NCBI RefSeq assembly: GCF_023518235.1
Contig: NZ_CP090423.1
Span: 310,001-374,000, forward strand
Reading direction: 5' to 3'
Length of the DNA: 64,000 nt
From: Stenotrophomonas maltophilia
Lineage (GTDB): Bacteria; Pseudomonadota; Gammaproteobacteria; Xanthomonadales; Xanthomonadaceae
Part shown: piece by piece, positions 55,550 to 62,242 of the stretch
Layout: each line of letters opens with the position of its first letter
How positions within the stretch are numbered: the stretch's first letter is position 1
Made by a program: the position numbers and the translations under genes
Notes under the pieces: generated by a model
The model's input: only the letters and a program-made list of their open reading frames with translations
Told to the model about the DNA's origin: nothing
Database searches by the model: none

Positions 55550-56752
55550 TTGAATATTTCGAATCTCAAAGACGTTCTTCTGAAGCAAATCGGGCTTACC
55601 AAAATCCCCGCTGATGTGAACGCAAGGGATGAAGATTGGCTGGATCAAACGCCACTTCATGATGCGCATCACCCGCGCGAAGTTCGGAGGCTGTTGGATG
55701 CTGGGGCTGACATCGAAGCGAGGGATGGCCTTGGAAATACGCCGCTTCATTCTGTGACAAGCGAGGGAGCCGTGATTGAACTGATCAAGGCCGGGGCAGA
55801 CATCAATGCGCAGAATAACCAAGGGGAAACACCGCTTTTTAACGCGAGAGGGCAAGGGGATGCCAGGGCGTTGATTGCGGCCGGGGCAGACATTCATGCG
55901 CGCGATAACCGAGGGAAAACGCCCCTTTTCGGAGCGAGCGAAGGGGCTTTAAGGGAGCTCGTGAAGGCTGGCGCTGACATCAACGCTCGCGACACCCAAG
56001 GGAACACCCCGTTGTTTGGCGCACACAACGACAGTCTCAAAGCGTTGCTGAAGGCGGGAGCGGATGTCAGCGCGAGGAATAATGAAGGGCAAACCCCTCT
56101 CTTCCGAGCAACCGGGCAGACGGAGGCCCGCGCCTTGATTGCGGCCGGGGCAGACATCCTAGCCCGGGATAACCGAGGGCGAACCCCTCTCTTCGAGGCG
56201 AACACGGGCGCGCTTAAGGAACTTCTGAAAGCAGGCCTTGATCCCGCGGCGAGCGATGACCAGGGGAATCAACCGCTGCATATAGCCAGGGACCCCGAGG
56301 CGGTGGCCTTGCTCACCCGTGCAGGCGCAGACGTCATTGCACGGCGAATGGACGGCCAGGCGCCGATCCACCGTGCGATTTTTCCAGAGACGATTGAAGC
56401 GCTCGCCAAGGCAGGGGCGGATATGAACGCCCAAGACAACAACGGGAATACCTCTCTTCATGCGGGCCGCGATGCCACTGTCTGGAGTGCGCTGATTGAG
56501 GCGGGCGCAGATCCCCACATCCAAAACCAAAAGGGCGAAGCGCCGATCAACAGCGGCAAGCCATTTTTCAACGACTTGCGGGCTCAAGAGAGGGCCAAGC
56601 TCCTGGTCAGCCTGCTCCCGCCCGCCAACGCTTGGAAGCCACCGGAAGGCGGGTTTGGGGCCGATGCCAAACGCCAGGTTGGTGCGGCCATGAAGGCCCA
56701 CGGGCAGGACAGCCAAACCCAGGAAGCCCCTCGCTTGCGAGCGCGCTTCTAA
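55550..56752 (+). CDS. Ankyrin-repeat protein
   Basis: 400 residues if started at TTG 55550, 4 bases after GGAGGTG; another in-frame TTG at 55535 lies upstream of that site. About ten ankyrin units of 29-30 residues run from residue 30 to 340 (consensus TPLFxAxxxxALxxLIxAGA then DINARDNQGN). A C-terminal tail has WKPPEGGFGADAKRQVGAAM. No signal peptide or TM. Probably a protein-binding scaffold; effector or immunity roles are possible but unproven. Followed by a strong terminator. Confidence 0.85.
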   Translation: MNISNLKDVLLKQIGLTKIPADVNARDEDWLDQTPLHDAHHPREVRRLLDAGADIEARDGLGNTPLHSVTSEGAVIELIKAGADINAQNNQGETPLFNARGQGDARALIAAGADIHARDNRGKTPLFGASEGALRELVKAGADINARDTQGNTPLFGAHNDSLKALLKAGADVSARNNEGQTPLFRATGQTEARALIAAGADILARDNRGRTPLFEANTGALKELLKAGLDPAASDDQGNQPLHIARDPEAVALLTRAGADVIARRMDGQAPIHRAIFPETIEALAKAGADMNAQDNNGNTSLHAGRDATVWSALIEAGADPHIQNQKGEAPINSGKPFFNDLRAQERAKLLVSLLPPANAWKPPEGGFGADAKRQVGAAMKAHGQDSQTQEAPRLRARF

Positions 56753-56764
56753 GCCCAAGGGAAA

Positions 56765-56785
56765 GGCGGCGAAAGCCGCCTTTTT
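56765..56785 (+). terminator. Intrinsic terminator after the ankyrin gene
   Basis: GGCGGC-GAAA-GCCGCC followed by TTTTTC, 13 bases after the stop. Confidence 0.9.
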
Positions 56786-56800
56786 CTTTTCTAGATCCCG

Positions 56801-56841
56801 TTGCGCAAACCAAACCTTTTGTTATGGGTAGTGCAACCCAT
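56801..56841 (+). promoter_or_regulatory. Shared-type promoter and leader hairpin
   Basis: TTGCGC (56801-56806), 16 bases, TATGGG (56823-56828), then ATGGGT-AGTGCA-ACCCAT (56824-56841). Same plan as at 51029 and 58553 but with only CCC-G ahead of the -35. AAAGGAGG follows before the ATG at 56859. Confidence 0.55.
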
Positions 56842-56858
56842 TCATGAAAGGAGGCCTC

Positions 56859-56945
56859 ATGCGCGTCTTGGTTCTTTCTCTGGCCCTTGTCGGCCTGCTC
56901 CCACTGACCGCCTCCGCCGCAGACACCACGCCCGCCCGTGGCTAA
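56859..56945 (+). pseudogene. Signal-peptide-only remnant of an exported protein
   Basis: ATG 56859 with AAAGGAGGC upstream encodes 28 residues: a full signal peptide (MRVLVLSLALVGLLPLTASA) and ADTTPARG, then TAA. The end resembles the start of the mature SlyB-like protein at 51090 (ADSTSARRYG). Good expression signals with no mature domain suggest a paralogue cut by recombination at the RadC gene. A bona fide small peptide cannot be ruled out. Confidence 0.5.
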
Positions 56946-56968
56946 TCCCGCGCCGGTGGAGAAAGCAA

Positions 56969-57448
56969 GTGAAGCGAGCCAACGACATTCGGGCCCAATA
57001 CCAGCTGGCCATGGACGATGAGGGCATCCTCTTGGCCGCCTCGCACATCTTGGAGCGTCGCCTGCAGCGCCACGAGGCCATCACCGACCCCTCCAGTGCC
57101 AGCAACTACCTCACTGCCCGCTGCGCGCACCTGGATCACGAAGTGTTTGGCACGGTGTTCCTGGACGCCCGCCACCGCATCCTTGCCACCGAGCACCTCT
57201 TTCAAGGCACCATCGATGGGTGCGAAGTCCATCCCCGCATCGTCGCCAAGAAGGCGTTGGACCACAACGCCGCCGCGGTCATCTTCTTTCACAACCACCC
57301 CAGCGGAAACCCCGAGCCCAGCGTTGCCGACCGCGCCATCACCGACCGCCTCAAGCAGGCCCTTGCCCTTTTCGACATTCGAGTGCTGGATCACCTTGTG
57401 ATCGCGGGCACCTCGCACGTGTCGATGGCTTCACGAGGGTGGGTGTGA
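56969..57448 (+). CDS. RadC-type JAB-domain protein
   Basis: 159 residues from GTG 56969 (GGAG 7 bases upstream). The JAB1/MPN metal motif is seen in FFHNHPSGNPEPSVADRAIT (HxHPSG ... D), preceded by EVFGTVFLDARHRILATEHL. It lacks the N-terminal HhH domain of chromosomal RadC, as is usual for plasmid and phage versions. Role unknown; linked to mobile elements and antirestriction/DNA maintenance islands. Confidence 0.9.
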   Translation: MKRANDIRAQYQLAMDDEGILLAASHILERRLQRHEAITDPSSASNYLTARCAHLDHEVFGTVFLDARHRILATEHLFQGTIDGCEVHPRIVAKKALDHNAAAVIFFHNHPSGNPEPSVADRAITDRLKQALALFDIRVLDHLVIAGTSHVSMASRGWV

Positions 57449-57604
57449 CCACCCCCTTTAAAGCAAAGACCTGCGGCGGAAGCCGCCGCCGACCGCTGCG
57501 CGCCGGCATCCAAAAGAGCAGGAGCGTGGATGGAAAGCAAAATCGCCTTTGGCGCGCAAAGGGGTGAGGTGAAAAATTGCGGCCTTCGCTTCGCACTTTT
57601 TGCT

Positions 57605-57641
57605 TTTAGTCAAAGATTTGTCCACGCCACCAGTGGACAAA
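57605..57641 (+). promoter_or_regulatory. TTTAGTCAAA element with 8-base inverted repeat
   Basis: TTTAGTCAAA (57605-57614) is followed by TTTGTCCA (57617-57624), 9 bases and TGGACAAA (57634-57641), all perfect, 67 bases before the gene at 57708. Matches the layout at 45679-45749. Likely operator for an island regulator. Confidence 0.5.
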
Positions 57642-57707
57642 ATCATATGTCGATCTACCTTGAAGTCATGGGTAGGCAATGCCGCCGACCAAAACAAGAG
57701 GTGTCAC

Positions 57708-58046
57708 ATGAGCACGACCGTCGCATCCAACGAATTCACGATGATCCAACTAGGGATGAACCCAGATTTGTTGGAAGACTATGCAGAGGTTTCACTGGAG
57801 CCCGTGAGCTTTGAAGAAGAAGGCAGCCTCGGATGGGCGACCACGTGGAGCGCAGTTCATGCCGTGAAGCTGCACAACGGCGGGAAGATCCACGTCAATG
57901 GCCGATCCTTCCAAGTCACGCGAGCCAAGCCTAGTTACAAGCATTTGCTCAAGTGCTGGCAAGAAGAGCAGCGGAGGCGAAACGAAATTGCTCAATGGAG
58001 AGCAGCAAGGGCGGAAAAATATCGCTCGTTGGGATATTTAGAGTGA
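57708..58046 (+). CDS. Small soluble protein of unknown function
   Basis: 112 residues from ATG 57708 (GAGGTG upstream). N-terminal MSTTVASNEFTMIQLGMNPD and a charged helical C terminus (WQEEQRRRNEIAQWRAARAE). No family recognised. It lies behind the inverted-repeat operator at 57617-57641 and overlaps the next gene by 4 bases. Confidence 0.65.
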   Translation: MSTTVASNEFTMIQLGMNPDLLEDYAEVSLEPVSFEEEGSLGWATTWSAVHAVKLHNGGKIHVNGRSFQVTRAKPSYKHLLKCWQEEQRRRNEIAQWRAARAEKYRSLGYLE

Positions 58047-58528
58047 TTGGCGGGGACGCGGCCACCGGGATGGGTAATGGGTCCCTCCGGATGAACGGAC
58101 ATTGGGGAGACGGAGAGCTCGGAAAGAGTGAGAGGGCGACCGTGCTTCATGGCATCCATTTCATCAGTCCCTCGGTGGGTGGCCCGCTGTTCAATACGGT
58201 GTGGCTTCCCACGCTTGCCGACTTGCGGGCGCTGCTCGCTGACGCCGAGCTCTGCAAGGCAGCCGAAATCGAGGTGAACGCGTATATTGAGACGTGCGTT
58301 GATCCGTTGCCCCCTGAGCTCGACGAGGTCATTTACCAGCCATCGATAAGAGAGATTTCGAGCCTGCCGGATGATTGCGGGATCGGCGTGGGCGTTTTTG
58401 TTACTGGCGCTTTTGCGTTCGTCCTTCAGCGCATGATTCAGGAGGCAATGGCTCAGCACCGGGCGCGTGAGCTGGATCGGGTATGGGAACAGTCAGCCAC
58501 CGCAGGTGGCAAACGTCCCAGGCTCTGA
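58043..58528 (+). CDS. Protein of unknown function with one hydrophobic segment
   Basis: 161 residues from GTG 58043, which overlaps the previous stop (GTGA); ATG 57995 or 58070 are alternatives. Residues about 20-110 look soluble (HFISPSVGGPLFNTVWLPTL). A hydrophobic stretch GIGVGVFVTGAFAFVLQRMI (about 116-135) may be a TM helix, followed by a charged tail. Function unknown. Confidence 0.55.
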   Translation: MIGGDAATGMGNGSLRMNGHWGDGELGKSERATVLHGIHFISPSVGGPLFNTVWLPTLADLRALLADAELCKAAEIEVNAYIETCVDPLPPELDEVIYQPSIREISSLPDDCGIGVGVFVTGAFAFVLQRMIQEAMAQHRARELDRVWEQSATAGGKRPRL

Positions 58529-58542
58529 CGGCTGGCTCAATG

Positions 58543-58615
58543 CCCCCCCCCCTTGCGCGTTTTCAGATTCGAGGTATCGGTAAGGGGATGGCCCTTTCTG
58601 GGGCTACTCATCCCC
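58543..58615 (+). promoter_or_regulatory. C-tract promoter and leader hairpin of the pilin gene
   Basis: Ten C (58543-58552) abut TTGCGC (58553-58558); then 16 bases and TATCGG (58575-58580). GGGGATG (58584-58590) and CATCCCC (58609-58615) form a leader hairpin before AAGGAG. The spacer matches that at 51035-51050 at about 12 of 16 positions. Variation in C number could change expression, as known for Bordetella fim promoters. Confidence 0.6.
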
Positions 58616-58644
58616 ACTCAATCCCTCTCAAGGAGACGATACCC

Positions 58645-59145
58645 ATGACACGCAAGACCTTCCTTCGCGCCCTTCTGCCCATCGCCCTGGCTTCGCTGGC
58701 AGTGCCCGCGTTCGCCGCCGACACCACCGCGGATCTGACGATTCAGGGCACCTTGACCAACACCTGCCAGCTGTCCGTGACCTCCATCGAAGGCATGGAC
58801 TGGTCGGGCATCTCTGAAGCTGCCGCCCGCACCTCCGGGCTGAGCATCGTGTGCAACGCGGGCACGACTTACTCCATTTCGCCGGGCCAGGGGCAGAACT
58901 TCGGCCTGCTGTCCGGGTATGAGACCTACCGGGCTGTGACCAACGGCGCCGGGGCTTACATCCCCTACGGCTTCTTCAAGGACCCGCAGGGAAGCCAAGT
59001 CTGGGGGGATGACACCGACGCGTTCACCGGCGTTGGCGACGGCACCGTCCAAAGTTACAACTACGCGGTGCGCTTCCTGGCCCTCAAGCAGGCCGTGGGC
59101 GGCAACTACACCGACACGGTCACCGTCACCGCTACTTACAACTGA
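58645..59145 (+). CDS. Spore coat U-domain (Csu-type) fimbrial major subunit
   Basis: 166 residues from ATG 58645 (AAGGAG 9 bases upstream). Signal peptide to about residue 25 (LASLAVPAFAADTT). The mature protein has the SCPU pattern: LTIQGTLTNTCQLSV with the first Cys, LSIVCNAGTTYSISPGQGQN with the second, and a C-terminal donor-type strand (TDTVTVTATYN). Such subunits polymerise by donor-strand exchange into archaic chaperone-usher pili used in surface attachment. A terminator separates it from chaperone and usher genes. Confidence 0.88.
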   Translation: MTRKTFLRALLPIALASLAVPAFAADTTADLTIQGTLTNTCQLSVTSIEGMDWSGISEAAARTSGLSIVCNAGTTYSISPGQGQNFGLLSGYETYRAVTNGAGAYIPYGFFKDPQGSQVWGDDTDAFTGVGDGTVQSYNYAVRFLALKQAVGGNYTDTVTVTATYN

Positions 59146-59165
59146 TTCCCATCGGTTGTCCCGAC

Positions 59166-59192
59166 GCCCCCGGCTTGCCCCGGGGGCTTTTT
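59166..59192 (+). terminator. Intrinsic terminator after the pilin gene
   Basis: GCCCCCGG (59166-59173), a CTTGCC loop and CCGGGGGC (59180-59187), then TTTTT. It should limit read-through so the pilin is made in excess over chaperone and usher. Confidence 0.9.
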
Positions 59193-59237
59193 GTTGCTGC
59201 AAAGATGAGTAGGTATGGGTTGACGGAATGGTATTCC
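59191..59237 (+). promoter_or_regulatory. Possible promoter and leader hairpin of chaperone-usher genes
   Basis: TTGTTG, 17 bases, TATGGG (59214-59219), then GGAAT-GGT-ATTCC (59225-59237). It resembles the TATGGG-plus-hairpin plan at 56823 but has no TTGCGC or C tract. AAAGGAG at 59264-59270 precedes the ATG. Confidence 0.4.
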
Positions 59238-59275
59238 GATCTAGCTTGAATGGAGACACCCCCAAAGGAGACCCC

Positions 59276-59935
59276 ATGACCCATTCCCAACGTTTTTTGG
59301 CCGTGGCCGCCGCGTCCTTGCTGTCCTTTTCGGCGTCCGCCGGTTCCATCTCCGTTGGCCCCACCACCCTGATGGCCGATACCTCGGCCAAGCACGTCGC
59401 CGTGACGCTGCACAACAGCGGGGACACCTCGGTGCGTTACCAGGTGAAAGCCGTGGGGTGGAATCAGGCCACGGGGCAGAACGTGTTTTCACCCACCACT
59501 GAGATCGTGGGGGCGCCTACCTTCGTGGACGTCCCGCCCCAATCCAAGCGCACCGCCCGGTTGATGCGGGTGGGCGCGCTGGGCGAGCGGCGCTACTACC
59601 GCGTGCTGCTGATGCAGCTCAAAGACCCCAACGCCCAGGGCGTCCAGTTGCTGGTCAACCAGGACTTGCCCGTGGCCTTTGAAGCCGCCAACGCGCCCGT
59701 CCCCCAGGTGACCGTCCAAGCGGTGCCCAATGGATACCGCTTGACGAATCACGGGCAGACCGCGGCCCGCGTGTCGTCCATTGGCCCGGCCGGTGGGAAG
59801 CCGTGGCGCGACGGTGCATTGGGTTGGACGCTACCGGGGGCCTCGATGACTTACGAGACCCAGCCTGGCCAGCGTGCCGAAGTGCTTTCGATCACCGTCA
59901 ACGGCCAGCCCGTCACGGTCCCCGTGGGGCGGTGA
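59276..59935 (+). CDS. Archaic (CsuC-type) fimbrial chaperone
   Basis: 219 residues from ATG 59276. Signal peptide about 1-22 (LLSFSASAGS). Ig-like domain 1 has SVGPTTLMADTSAKHVAVTL and the positively charged PPQSKRTARLMRVG strand used to grip subunits; domain 2 follows (about 130-219). It folds pilin subunits in the periplasm and hands them to the usher, whose gene starts 3 bases after the stop. Confidence 0.9.
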   Translation: MTHSQRFLAVAAASLLSFSASAGSISVGPTTLMADTSAKHVAVTLHNSGDTSVRYQVKAVGWNQATGQNVFSPTTEIVGAPTFVDVPPQSKRTARLMRVGALGERRYYRVLLMQLKDPNAQGVQLLVNQDLPVAFEAANAPVPQVTVQAVPNGYRLTNHGQTAARVSSIGPAGGKPWRDGALGWTLPGASMTYETQPGQRAEVLSITVNGQPVTVPVGR

Positions 59936-59938
59936 TCG

Positions 59939-62134
59939 ATGCGTGGCCAAGCCTTGGCGTTGTTGTTGCTGGCTGCATCGTCGGCCAGCGCAGCGGTGCC
60001 CGACGGCGTGGCACCCGCGTTCCTGGTGCCGGTCATCGGCGGCAAGGCCAAGGCGGATCCGCTCACGTTCTGGCAGCAAGGCGGTCAGTGGTTCGCCGAG
60101 CCGGCCACGTGGCGCGAGGTCGGGCTCCAACTTCCCCCGGGTCAAACGGAGCCGATGAGTGCCCAAGCGTTGGGCGTGGGCTTTGTTGTGGACGAGGCCA
60201 CCGCGACGGTCGCCCTGGATCTGCCGGCCGATCGGCTCAAGGCCCAACGCGTGGCCCGTGATCGCACCGAGCGCGGGCCCATCGCGCCGCCCGCTCCCGG
60301 GGTGCTGGTGAACTACAGCGTGGCAGGCATGGTGTCCGAGCAACAGCAGGCGCTCTCGCTGGGCCACGAGGTCCGCAAGGCGGGGCGTTGGGGCGTGATC
60401 AGCACCAGCGGGCAGGTCAACACCGACACGGCCGGCACCGGCTACGTTCGCGGCGTGACGCGCTGGCAGAAAGATGATCCCAACCGCTTGGTGACTTACC
60501 AGGCAGGCGATGTGTTCGCTGGTCCGTCGTCCTCGCTGGTCAACTTGGGCGGGGTGCGCGTGGCCAAGGACCCGCGGGCGTTGGACCCGTTGACGCCCAC
60601 GTATCCGGTCCCGGTGCTCGGCGGCGTGGCGCTCGATCCGGCGACGGTCGAAGTCCTGGCCAACCGCGCCCGCGTGCTGCAAGGCCGGGTGGGGAAAGGC
60701 CCGTTCACCGCCGATGGCAGCGCCTTGGGCACCGGTGCGCAGCAAACCCAAGTGGTGGTGCGAGACCCTTACGGCCGCGAAACGGTGGTGAGCGATCAGC
60801 GTTTCTACGTCGCCCCCACGTTGCTTCGCCAAGGGCTCACCACTTGGGAGGTCGCGGCCGGCCGGGTGCGCCAAGGAGAGAGCGATTACGGGACGTTGGG
60901 CGCGACCGGGTCGGTGGCTCGGGGCCTCAACGACCGGTGGACCCTGCGCGGCACCGCCCAAACCTCAACGGACGGGAAGGCCAACGTGGCGTTGGGGGCC
61001 ACGACGGCTCTTGGCACTTACGGCACGTTGGATCTGGAATTGGGCACTTCCACGCGAGGCGGCCAACGGCAGGCCGTGGCCTACGACTACCGCGGCCCGA
61101 GGTTTGGCGTGCGCCTGGAGCACGAGCGCCAGCAGGACTATTGGCGCCTGCGCGCCCCCGGTGCGGTGGAGGTGGAGCAGCGCACCCGGGGCTCGGTCTT
61201 CTGGCGGCCCACTCCCCAGTGGTCTCTCCGAGCAGGGTTCTCCGACGTGCGCACACCGCGCTTTCGCACCGCTTACGCCGACGCCGGGCTGACCTGGCGT
61301 GGCAACGGGCACACCGTGGCCGTCTCCGCTTTGCGCGATCTGGAGCGCAAGGAAACCCGGGTGGAGGTGGGCTACAGCTACGATTTCGGCCGGGGCAAGG
61401 GCGTGAGCGTTAGGGCCCGGCAAGCCCCCGATGCCACCGCCTGGGCCGTTCAAGGACGCGCCCGCCCCATGGTGTTGGGAACCCCGGTGGGCTTGTCCGC
61501 TTCGGTGGACGAGGGAGCGGCTGGCCAGACGGCCAGGGCCAACGCCAACTGGACCACCCGGGCAGGGTGGGCCCAAGTCAACGCCGAGCACGGGCCCAGT
61601 GGCATCTGGGCTTCCGGTTCGATGGCCGGTGCCGTCCACCTTGACCGCCAAGGCGTGACGTTCCTGGGTCCGGCCGAATCCTTCGCCGTGGTGGACGTGC
61701 CCGGCCAAGCCGGGGTGCCGGTGAGGGTGGGCGGCAGATTGGTAGGGAAGACCAACGCCCAGGGCCGCCTGGTGGTGGGCGAGGTGACCCCAATGGTGCC
61801 CACCGAGGTCCGCGTAGACGATCGGGCGCTGCCACTGGGCACCCAGTTGGCCGAGATCGAGCAAACCGCCACCGCTGGCCGCCAAGCCGGCATGCACCTC
61901 ACCTTCCCAGTCCTGACCGAGACTGCACGAACCTTCCGCCTCACTGGCCCGGCCATCGAAGCGGGCACGGTGGCCAAGACGGCGACCGAGACCACCCAGG
62001 TGGGGTTCGACGGGGTGCTCTACCTGGAGCACCCGGAGCCGGGGCAGGTGGTCGAGGTGGCGGGGGTCTGCAGGGCCCGGTTGCCGGCAGACCTTGGCTC
62101 TGCGCAAACGGTGGTGTCGCTGGCCTGCCAGTGA
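59939..62134 (+). CDS. Fimbrial outer-membrane usher, CsuD type
   Basis: 731 residues, somewhat short for the family. Signal peptide 1-18. An N-terminal chaperone-binding region (ADPLTFWQQGGQWFAEPATW, then LGVGFVVDEATATVALDLPA), then the 24-strand barrel with a plug, and C-terminal CTD-like part (LYLEHPEPGQVVEVAGVCRA). FVAP-type YVAPTLLRQGLTTWEVAAGR is typical. It secretes and assembles the pilus. No adhesin gene of the CsuE type follows; the next gene is a DNA methyltransferase. Confidence 0.92.
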   Translation: MRGQALALLLLAASSASAAVPDGVAPAFLVPVIGGKAKADPLTFWQQGGQWFAEPATWREVGLQLPPGQTEPMSAQALGVGFVVDEATATVALDLPADRLKAQRVARDRTERGPIAPPAPGVLVNYSVAGMVSEQQQALSLGHEVRKAGRWGVISTSGQVNTDTAGTGYVRGVTRWQKDDPNRLVTYQAGDVFAGPSSSLVNLGGVRVAKDPRALDPLTPTYPVPVLGGVALDPATVEVLANRARVLQGRVGKGPFTADGSALGTGAQQTQVVVRDPYGRETVVSDQRFYVAPTLLRQGLTTWEVAAGRVRQGESDYGTLGATGSVARGLNDRWTLRGTAQTSTDGKANVALGATTALGTYGTLDLELGTSTRGGQRQAVAYDYRGPRFGVRLEHERQQDYWRLRAPGAVEVEQRTRGSVFWRPTPQWSLRAGFSDVRTPRFRTAYADAGLTWRGNGHTVAVSALRDLERKETRVEVGYSYDFGRGKGVSVRARQAPDATAWAVQGRARPMVLGTPVGLSASVDEGAAGQTARANANWTTRAGWAQVNAEHGPSGIWASGSMAGAVHLDRQGVTFLGPAESFAVVDVPGQAGVPVRVGGRLVGKTNAQGRLVVGEVTPMVPTEVRVDDRALPLGTQLAEIEQTATAGRQAGMHLTFPVLTETARTFRLTGPAIEAGTVAKTATETTQVGFDGVLYLEHPEPGQVVEVAGVCRARLPADLGSAQTVVSLACQ

Positions 62135-62242
62135 TCCTCCAACCCTTGGAAAACAAAGGTTTGAGCTGTCTCAGGCCTTGCGACACTGGCCCTGCATCCT
62201 TTGGCTGAACGATACTGTGGGCCTGTCTAAGGGGATCATTGG

